Origin: Chloroflexota bacterium
GTDB taxonomy: Bacteria > Chloroflexota > Anaerolineae > UBA4142
DNA length: 11,412 bases
Direction of reading: 5' to 3'
Assembly (NCBI GenBank): GCA_016199405.1
Contig: JACQGS010000066.1
Location: 1 to 11,412, forward strand
A model generated the notes under the pieces. The model did not search any database. It was not told the DNA's origin and was given only the letters and a program-made list of their open reading frames with translations. The translations under genes and the position numbers were made by a program. Positions 6,429-11,412 of the stretch are shown piece after piece; the stretch's first letter is position 1; every line of letters starts with the position of its first letter.

Positions 6429-7373
6429 TTGCAGCGCCACGCGTTTGACATGCAAGCATACGTCGCTGAGATTCAATCGCGCCCGTGTTTCATTTGTGAG
6501 CTGGTTGCCGGGAACGCGAACGGCAACTTTGAAATATTCCGCGATACGAACGGCATTGTCTTCCTGAACAAATATCCAACACTGTATGGCTATGTGCTCG
6601 TTGCGCCGCTCCGGCATCGCGAGCACGTGACCGGCGATTTTCCGCTCAACGAATATCTCGCTTTGCAACGGCTCGTCTATCGTGTCGCCGAAGCCGTACG
6701 CGAGTCGGTTCCCACCGAACGCGTTTACATTCTCTCGCTCGGCAGTCAGCAAGGCAATCGGCACGTGCATTGGCATATCGCGCCGTTGCCGCCGGGCGTG
6801 CCGTTTGAAAAACAGCAACTCGCCGCGCTCGCGCTCACAGACGGCTATTTGGAATTGTCCGCAGCAGAAATGCAATCGCTTGCCGCGCGAATTCGCGAGC
6901 GAATTGATACGTTCAATTCCGGCGTCATTCGCGGGTTGGCGATTTGCGTTTTCCGTGACGGGAATCGGATTCTGGTCGGCGAGGGCTACGATCCGATCAA
7001 GCGCGAAACTTTTTATCGCCCGCTCGGCGGCACGATAGAATTTGGCGAGCGCGCGGAGGAAACGATCGCGCGTGAACTGCGCGAAGAAATCGGCGCGGAA
7101 GTCGAGGGTCTGAAATTTCTGGGCGTCTTGGAAAATATTTTTACGTTCGCCGGCAAGCCCGGACATGAAATCGTTTTTGTTTATGACGGCAAGTTAAGCG
7201 ATCGGTCGCTGTATGCACGCGCAGAATTGATCGGCGTTGAAATTGAAGAGGGCGGCGCTTCGTTCAAAGCCGTCTGGAAATCGCTCGATGAGTTTGACCC
7301 GGTGCGCGCGCCGGTGTATCCGGATGGGCTAGTGGAGTTACTCAAAAACCAGAGCGTTCTTTTGCAAGGGTAA
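6429..7373 (+). CDS. HIT-Nudix two-domain nucleotide hydrolase
   Basis: Fusion protein of 314 residues. The N-terminal HIT domain (about 18-125) has a CFIC pair (20-23) and the histidine triad HVHWHIA (112-118), typical of dinucleoside-polyphosphate or nucleotidyl-phosphoramidate hydrolases/transferases. The C-terminal Nudix domain (about 165-314) has a complete Nudix box G201-x5-E207-x7-R215-E-L-x-E219-E-x-G222, expected to hydrolyse a nucleoside diphosphate linked to another moiety. Both active sites look intact. Start ambiguous: TTG 6429 has AAAGGGA 8 nt upstream; ATG 6450 has no Shine-Dalgarno. Either keeps the whole HIT domain. It lies between two toxin-antitoxin pairs with gaps of 3 and 20 bp and is probably co-transcribed with them. 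The substrate is unknown. Confidence 0.88.
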   Translation: MQRHAFDMQAYVAEIQSRPCFICELVAGNANGNFEIFRDTNGIVFLNKYPTLYGYVLVAPLRHREHVTGDFPLNEYLALQRLVYRVAEAVRESVPTERVYILSLGSQQGNRHVHWHIAPLPPGVPFEKQQLAALALTDGYLELSAAEMQSLAARIRERIDTFNSGVIRGLAICVFRDGNRILVGEGYDPIKRETFYRPLGGTIEFGERAEETIARELREEIGAEVEGLKFLGVLENIFTFAGKPGHEIVFVYDGKLSDRSLYARAELIGVEIEEGGASFKAVWKSLDEFDPVRAPVYPDGLVELLKNQSVLLQG

Positions 7374-7393
7374 TAAAGAGGGGCAAACGCGCA

Positions 7394-7714
7394 ATGAAGA
7401 AGACGAACTTGAAACAAAAACAATCAATCCCGCGCTCGCTCGCGCCGGCATTTCCTGAATATCGCTTGCGTGATCTTGATAGATACGCGGATGCCGCGAT
7501 AATCATCGAGCGTGCGTTGGAGCACGGAACACGGCAGGAATTACGTTGGCTCTTTCAAAACTACCCAACCTCGCGCATTCGAAGATTTGTGCGCGAGTCG
7601 GGCGCGCGGCATTTGTCGAAACGCGCTTTCAATTACTGGCGGTTGGTCTTGGGAGTGCGCCAGTTTCGTTTGCCTCCATTTCAAAAAGCGCGCCAAGTTC
7701 TTTGGGGACGGTGA
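7394..7714 (+). CDS. DUF6922-like small protein, presumed antitoxin of AbiEii pair 2
   Basis: Basic protein of 106 residues, homologous over its length to the one at 2837-3139 (shared IERAL/IERTL, ELRWLF, RxLxKR and W near the C-terminal third). AGAGGGG (7377-7383) lies 10 nt before the ATG. The stop is 1 bp before the start of the AbiEii-like toxin, so the two are translationally linked. Antitoxin function is inferred from this conserved order in both copies; no DNA-binding motif is evident, though the lysine-rich N-terminus (MKKTNLKQKQ) could touch nucleic acid. Confidence 0.75.
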   Translation: MKKTNLKQKQSIPRSLAPAFPEYRLRDLDRYADAAIIIERALEHGTRQELRWLFQNYPTSRIRRFVRESGARHLSKRAFNYWRLVLGVRQFRLPPFQKARQVLWGR

Positions 7715-7715
7715 A

Positions 7716-8369
7716 ATGCCAAAGATTCACACACGGGTGCTGTCTGCGTCCGGGAAACGTACCTTTGCCGTCCTACGAGCATTGCCGCAAGTGAAGGATT
7801 TCTATCTCGCCGGTGGAACCGCGCTGGCTCTGCAACTTGGACATCGCACGTCTGTTGATTTCGATTTCTTTTCACCAACGAATCCGGTCTTGGAAGAATG
7901 GCGCACGGCAATTATTGCCGCGCTAACGTTGAAAGAGAAAGTGGAAATCCAAAGCCAGAACGATGGGACATTGCTCTTGCGGCTTGACGGTGTGCCGATG
8001 AGTTTTTTTCGTTATCCGTATCCTTTCATTGCATCTCCGATTGTGCTTGACCGCGTGCAACTTGCATCAGTATTGGATATTGGCTTGATGAAAATGGCGG
8101 CGATAATCGGACGCGGACGCAAACGCGATTTCGTGGATTTGTACTTTATCACGCGGGATATTCCGCTCGCGGATTTGTTCGAGCGAAGCGCGGAAAAGTT
8201 TCCGAACGTCCGCGACTTTTCAATACAAGCTGCGCGTGCGTTGGTATATTTTGCGGATGCGGAAGCAGACAAAATGCCGCGAATGTTTCAGCCAGTTCAG
8301 TGGAATCAAGTCAAGAAATACTTTGAGCGCGAGGTAGCGAAGATTAGCAAGGGTTGGGTGGGAGTTTAG
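7716..8369 (+). CDS. AbiEii/AbiGii-type nucleotidyltransferase toxin, copy 2
   Basis: Paralog (roughly 40% identity by eye) of the toxin at 3127-3786, 217 residues. Seen: FYLAGGTALALQLGHR, S-x-D48-x-D50-FF metal-binding site, LMKMAAI with the conserved Lys, RDFVDLYFI, and C-terminal QPVQWNQVKKYF. All nucleotidyltransferase signatures are intact. The ATG at 7716 has GGGG (7704-7707) 8 nt upstream and lies 1 bp after the antitoxin stop; longer in-frame starts run through the antitoxin gene and are not credible. The MoxR gene follows after 14 bp. Differences concentrate in the central part (residues about 55-105), where target specificity may differ from copy 1. Confidence 0.87.
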   Translation: MPKIHTRVLSASGKRTFAVLRALPQVKDFYLAGGTALALQLGHRTSVDFDFFSPTNPVLEEWRTAIIAALTLKEKVEIQSQNDGTLLLRLDGVPMSFFRYPYPFIASPIVLDRVQLASVLDIGLMKMAAIIGRGRKRDFVDLYFITRDIPLADLFERSAEKFPNVRDFSIQAARALVYFADAEADKMPRMFQPVQWNQVKKYFEREVAKISKGWVGV

Positions 8370-8383
8370 CAAAAAGGAGCGGA

Positions 8384-9370
8384 ATGTTCAAAGATATCAG
8401 CGAAGTAAAATCCGCGCTTGCCGCGCAACAATATATCGCAACGGATGAAATCGCGACCGTCGTTTATCTCGCGCAAAAATTGCAAAAGCCGTTGCTGGTG
8501 GAAGGTCCCGCTGGCGTGGGCAAGACGGAATTGGCAAAGGCGTGGGCAGGCGCGGCAAAACAAGAGTTGATTCGTCTGCAATGCTATGAAGGGCTCGACG
8601 AAACGAAAGCGTTGTACGAATGGGAATACGCCAAGCAGATGCTTTACACGCAACTCTTGCGCGATAAACTCCACGATTTGCTTTCCGATTCCAAAACGCT
8701 CGCGGAAGCCGCCGACAAACTCGCCGACGAGGAAGACGTTTTCTTTTCCAAACGCTTTCTGCTGCCGCGCCCGCTCTTGCGCGCAATCGTTTCCGAAACC
8801 CCGACGCATCTCTTGATTGACGAGATTGATCGCGCGGATGCCGAGTTTGAAGCGTTTTTGCTCGAAGTGCTGAGCGACTTTCAGATTAGCGTTCCGGAAC
8901 TCGGCACGATCAAAGCCCAGCATTTGCCGGTCGTGATCTTGACGAGCAATAACACGCGCGAACTTTCGGAAGCGCTCAAGCGGCGCTGCTTATATCTCTA
9001 CATTGATTATCCGACTGCGGAGGCGGAGTTGCGCATCGTGAAGCTGAAAGTGCCGGATTTATCGCCGCAACTCGCGAAGCAAGCGGTCGAACTCGTCCAG
9101 CGGCTACGCAAACTCGATCTGAAAAAGCATCCCAGCGTCAGCGAGACGATTGACTGGGCGCGCGCGCTCGTGATGTTGAACAGCAAGTCGCTCGATCAGA
9201 AAACGCTCGAGAACACGCTGACCGTTTTGCTCAAGCACGAGCACGACGTGATGCGCGCGCAGAGATTGCTCAGCGAGTTCACGATCGGTGATGAAAAAGA
9301 AGAGGGCGAGGACGACGACGACGACGACACTGTGCCGCCATTGCCGCGTCGGAGCAGTCCCAAACGGTAG
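8384..9370 (+). CDS. MoxR-family AAA+ ATPase (CoxD-like)
   Basis: AAA+ ATPase of 328 residues, of the MoxR type that acts with VWA proteins as a chaperone or maturation factor. Seen: Walker A GPAGVGKT (41-48), Walker B LLIDEID (143-149), a sensor-1 Asn in ILTSNNTREL, and the Arg-rich ALKRRCLYLYIDYP segment. The C-terminus ends in an acidic patch with six consecutive Asp (a GAC run near 9312-9329) followed by a short basic tail, unlike the compact end usual for the family. AAAGGAG lies 4 nt before the ATG. It is 14 bp after toxin 2 and followed, after a 273-bp repeat-rich gap, by a CoxE-like VWA gene. In carboxydotrophs this pair (CoxD/CoxE) matures the Mo/Cu site of CO dehydrogenase; no cox structural genes are in the window, so the client is unknown. 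Confidence 0.88.
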   Translation: MFKDISEVKSALAAQQYIATDEIATVVYLAQKLQKPLLVEGPAGVGKTELAKAWAGAAKQELIRLQCYEGLDETKALYEWEYAKQMLYTQLLRDKLHDLLSDSKTLAEAADKLADEEDVFFSKRFLLPRPLLRAIVSETPTHLLIDEIDRADAEFEAFLLEVLSDFQISVPELGTIKAQHLPVVILTSNNTRELSEALKRRCLYLYIDYPTAEAELRIVKLKVPDLSPQLAKQAVELVQRLRKLDLKKHPSVSETIDWARALVMLNSKSLDQKTLENTLTVLLKHEHDVMRAQRLLSEFTIGDEKEEGEDDDDDDTVPPLPRRSSPKR

Positions 9371-9428
9371 ACGCGAAAAGACGCGAAAGGACGCGAAAGG
9401 CGCGAAAGGACGCGGAAGGCGCGAAAGG
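9370..9428 (+). repeat. Tandem 9-10-bp repeats, (GA)CGCGAAAG type
   Basis: Six imperfect units beginning right at the MoxR stop: GACGCGAAAA, GACGCGAAAG, GACGCGAAAG, GCGCGAAAG, GACGCGGAAG, GCGCGAAAG. The reverse complement (CCTTTCGCGCC...) resembles the CCTCTGCGCC tandem at 9601-9627, so the two blocks form a loose inverted pair around the element at 9431-9590. Confidence 0.8.
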
Positions 9429-9430
9429 TT

Positions 9431-9590
9431 CATTTGTCATTCTGAGGAAGCGGCTCTCGAAATCAAAAAGCAAAATCAATTCGAGAGAGCGACCGAAGAA
9501 TCTCCTTGTTCGCTGAAACGCATTGCTCCCACAGGAAAGTTGCATCCGCACCGAATAACGAGATTCCTCGCTCCGCTCGGAATGACAATG
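9431..9590. repeat. MITE-like inverted-repeat element 1 (GTCATTCTGAG ends)
   Basis: A 160-bp non-coding element with imperfect terminal inverted repeats: CATTTGTCATTCTGAG on the left and GCTCGGAATGACAATG on the right. Internal parts include a perfect 8-bp inverted repeat CTCTCGAA/TTCGAGAG (9454-9461, 9480-9487) and the pair CGAAGAATCTC/GAGATTCCTCG. The same plan, with related sequence, occurs at 11056-11234. It looks like a widespread intergenic repeat; no transposase is present here. Confidence 0.7.
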
Positions 9591-9600
9591 TGTAGTATTC

Positions 9601-9627
9601 CTCTGCGCCCTCTGCGTCTCTGCGGTG
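9601..9627 (+). repeat. Tandem CTCTGCG repeats in the VWA gene leader
   Basis: Units CTCTGCGCC, CTCTGCGT and CTCTGCGGTG directly precede the Shine-Dalgarno AAAAGGTG (9631-9638; 5 nt before the ATG at 9644). The repeat therefore forms the 5' untranslated region of the VWA gene. Confidence 0.75.
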
Positions 9628-9643
9628 AAAAAAAGGTGTTTCT

Positions 9644-11041
9644 ATGGAAGATCGCATCGTTGAATTTGTAAATGGTTTGCGCGCCGCCGGCGTGCGCATT
9701 AGTCTCGCCGAAAGCGCGGACGCGTTTCGCGCGACCGAGCATATCGGCATTATCGATCGCGGGATGTTTCGCGCGGCGTTGCGCGCGACGCTCGTCAAAG
9801 ATTCGGTGGATGTGCCGACCTTTGAGCGATTATTTCCGCTCTACTTTGGCAGCGGCGGTCCGCCCATGTTCGATCCGAATCAGGAACTCTCTTCGGACGA
9901 CATCAACAAACTCAAAGACGCGGTGCGCGATTTGCTCGGCGACGACGACCGGCTGCAACAACTCTTGCGCTATTTGCTCGAAGGCGCGAATCCAACGCGC
10001 GAAGAAATGGAGCGGCTTGCGAATCAAGCCGGCGTTCCGCTCGCGCGGCATCCCTATCAACAGCAATGGCTCACGCGGCGAATGTTGCGGCAACTCGGAC
10101 TCGACGAAGAATTTCAAGAGTTGATGGCGCAACTTTTCCAAAAGTTAGAGCAGATGGGGATGAGCCGCGAGGCGATGCAACGGCTCGCGCAGATCGCGGA
10201 AGAAAATTTGCAGCGTTTAGAGGAGCAGTTCGAGCAGTACGTGGGGATGCAGATCGCGCAGAACGCCGCGAAGCAGCCGCGCGAGCGGCAGACGTTTCGC
10301 GGTCCCGATTTGATGAATCGCTCGTTCAGTTCGCTGAATGAGCGCGAGATCGCGGAATTGCGGAACCAGATTCGCCGGCTCGCCTCGCGCTTGCGCTCGC
10401 GCGCCGCATTGCGCCAACGCCGCGGCAAGCGCGGCGCGCTCGATTCCAAGCGCACGATTCGCGCGAACTTGCGCCACGCGAGTATTCCCATCGAATTGAA
10501 GCACAGGCGGCGCCACCTCAAGCCGAAACTCGTGTTGATCTGCGACATTTCGACTTCCGTGCGCGCGGTCGTTGAGTTTATGCTGCGGCTCGTGTATGAA
10601 CTTCAAGATCAAATTCACAGCGCGCGCAGTTTCGTTTTCATTGATGATATTCGGGACGTCAGCGCGGAATTCGCGCAGCATCGCCCTGAAATCGCGGTGC
10701 AAAAAGTGTTGGACGATAACCCACCCGGCTATTACAACACCAACCTCGGCTATGCGCTCACGCATTTTTGCAAAGAGCATCTCGGCACGGTGGATCATCG
10801 GACGACCGTCATTATTTTGGGCGACGGGCGCAACAATTATGCCAGCCCGCGGCTCGATTCGTTTCAAGAAATCAAAAAGCGCGCGCGCAAAGTCGTCTGG
10901 TTCAATCCGGAAAATCGGCGGCAGTGGGGCACCGGCGACAGCGACATGCTCGTCTACGAGCCGCTCTGCGATTCGGTGCATATCGTGGGCAAGCTGGCTG
11001 AACTTGCCGAGGCGATCGATCACTTGTTTGAGAGCCGCTAA
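9644..11041 (+). CDS. VWA-domain protein, CoxE-like
   Basis: Protein of 465 residues whose C-terminal half is a von Willebrand factor A domain with a complete metal-ion-dependent adhesion site: D301-x-S303-x-S305 (ICDISTSV), T366 (YYNTNLGYAL) and D394 (ILGDGRNNY). The N-terminal ~290 residues are mostly helical, with a Glu/Gln-rich stretch (about 160-215) that may be coiled coil, then an Arg-rich segment (about 240-290). No signal peptide or membrane helix is seen, so it is probably cytosolic. Members of this family pair with MoxR ATPases encoded next door, here at 8384-9370, and are thought to help insert metals or assemble complexes. AAAAGGTG supports the ATG. The gene is bracketed by two related repeat elements (9431-9590 and 11056-11234). 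Confidence 0.87.
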   Translation: MEDRIVEFVNGLRAAGVRISLAESADAFRATEHIGIIDRGMFRAALRATLVKDSVDVPTFERLFPLYFGSGGPPMFDPNQELSSDDINKLKDAVRDLLGDDDRLQQLLRYLLEGANPTREEMERLANQAGVPLARHPYQQQWLTRRMLRQLGLDEEFQELMAQLFQKLEQMGMSREAMQRLAQIAEENLQRLEEQFEQYVGMQIAQNAAKQPRERQTFRGPDLMNRSFSSLNEREIAELRNQIRRLASRLRSRAALRQRRGKRGALDSKRTIRANLRHASIPIELKHRRRHLKPKLVLICDISTSVRAVVEFMLRLVYELQDQIHSARSFVFIDDIRDVSAEFAQHRPEIAVQKVLDDNPPGYYNTNLGYALTHFCKEHLGTVDHRTTVIILGDGRNNYASPRLDSFQEIKKRARKVVWFNPENRRQWGTGDSDMLVYEPLCDSVHIVGKLAELAEAIDHLFESR

Positions 11042-11055
11042 CAACTTGACCCAAG

Positions 11056-11234
11056 TGTCATTGCGAGCGTTTTTTCCTGGCACTCACCTGCACTGCACAG
11101 CACGCAGTGCGGTGCAAGTGTGCGTAACCGCCAGGGCAAGTGTGCGAAGCAATCTCTAAATCTCGAGAGCAAGGCGCATCGCTTCAAATGTAACTTGGAT
11201 TGCTTCGTCGCCAAGTGCGCTCCTCGCAATGACA
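11056..11234. repeat. MITE-like inverted-repeat element 2 (GTCATTGCGAG ends)
   Basis: A 179-bp element with perfect 12-bp terminal inverted repeats TGTCATTGCGAG (11056-11067) and CTCGCAATGACA (11223-11234). A perfect inner inverted repeat CGAAGCAATC/GATTGCTTCG lies at 11145-11154 and 11198-11207. The left half also holds nested palindromes: CCTGGC/GCCAGG (11077-11082, 11130-11135) and GCACTGC/GCAGTGC. The plan matches the element at 9431-9590. It is non-coding and would form a strong RNA structure downstream of the VWA gene. Confidence 0.75.
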
Positions 11235-11247
11235 TTTGCACGCTATC

Positions 11248-11285
11248 AAAAAAACGCGTTGCATCAAATGCAACGCGTTTTTTTT
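11248..11285. terminator. Bidirectional intrinsic terminator
   Basis: A perfect 14-bp stem AAAACGCGTTGCAT (11251-11264) / ATGCAACGCGTTTT (11268-11281) with a CAA loop, flanked by an A-run on the left and a T-run on the right, so it can terminate transcription from both sides. It sits between the convergent VWA gene and the minus-strand gene ending at 11301. Confidence 0.88.
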
Positions 11286-11300
11286 ATTTGGTAAAACCTT

Positions 11301-11412
11301 TTATGGGCAAACCGTGAAATTCTTTTCAGCTGGTTTCCCATCCGGCATCGTGAAGGTGGTCGCCTTATTGTTGTTATCCAGCCACGCGATGCGCACGAAA
11401 TAATCCTCGCAG
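11301..11412 (-). CDS. C-terminal end of an unidentified minus-strand gene (partial)
   Basis: An open frame runs in from the right edge and stops at TAA (11301-11303), encoding at least 36 residues. The readable end includes DYFVRIAWLDNNN, TFTMPDGKP and the final NFTVCP; a second Cys lies near the window edge. The polar Asn/Thr-rich composition, two Cys and beta-strand-like pattern suggest an exported domain, but the family is not recognised. The terminator at 11248-11285 lies 16 bp past the stop, which supports this being a real gene. Confidence 0.6.
   Translation of the reverse strand, partial: CEDYFVRIAWLDNNNKATTFTMPDGKPAEKNFTVCP

Noticed and set aside
7512..7715. N-terminal extension of toxin 2 from GTG 7512
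   Set aside because: It overlaps the conserved part of the antitoxin gene, and ATG 7716 has a Shine-Dalgarno and gives the length of the paralog.
9370..9428. Possible CRISPR array
   Set aside because: Units are only 9-10 bp and directly adjacent with no spacers, so this is a simple tandem repeat.
9288..9671. Plus-strand open frame of 127 codons across the MoxR-VWA gap
   Set aside because: It begins inside the MoxR gene in another frame and runs through tandem repeats and the inverted-repeat element; its composition is repeat-driven and unlike a protein.
9431..11234. Composite transposon carrying the VWA gene
   Set aside because: No transposase or matching target duplication is visible; the elements are better described as two interspersed repeats, with mobility left as an open question.

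Overview
The window looks like a chromosomal stretch of a moderately GC-rich bacterium, most probably a member of the Chloroflexota (Anaerolineae-like). That placement is an inference from gene style (CoxD/CoxE-like MoxR and VWA pair, HIT-Nudix fusion, polyprenyl-phosphate phosphoribosyltransferase beside a cis-prenyltransferase) and from the dense short interspersed repeats between genes. No rRNA, tRNA, CRISPR array or transposase was seen.

Layout. 1-209 is repeat-rich non-coding DNA. A UbiA-family phosphoribosyltransferase is on the minus strand (210-1106), divergent from a plus-strand pair: tlyA (2'-O-rRNA methyltransferase) and uppS (cis-prenyl diphosphate synthase), 2 bp apart. After a 114-bp gap with a 10-bp tandem repeat and a good sigma70-type promoter comes a tightly packed plus-strand run from 2837 to 9370, with no gap over 20 bp: a DUF6922-like/AbiEii pair, an MsbA-like ABC half-transporter, an AbrB/PIN (VapBC) pair, a HIT-Nudix fusion, a second DUF6922-like/AbiEii pair and a MoxR AAA+ ATPase. 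A 273-bp repeat-packed gap then precedes a CoxE-like VWA protein (9644-11041). After it come a 179-bp inverted-repeat element, a bidirectional terminator, and the 3' end of a minus-strand gene cut off by the window edge.

Functional reading. UppS and the UbiA-family enzyme would supply and use a polyprenyl-phosphate carrier, a pentosyl-lipid route for surface glycans. The central run holds three toxin-antitoxin-like modules, two of them paralogous nucleotidyltransferase toxin systems, interleaved with an exporter and a nucleotide-hydrolase fusion. MoxR and the VWA protein form a typical ATPase/metal-ion-dependent-adhesion-site pair, usually acting as a maturation or remodelling machine.

Most unusual points: the duplicated AbiEii modules with a non-canonical small partner in one apparent operon; a heptanucleotide repeat patch translated in frame inside the ABC transporter; two related MITE-like elements bracketing the VWA gene; a UppS lacking the Glu equivalent to E. 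coli E213; and two promoters placed so that transcripts could begin at or next to a GTG codon (possible leaderless messages).
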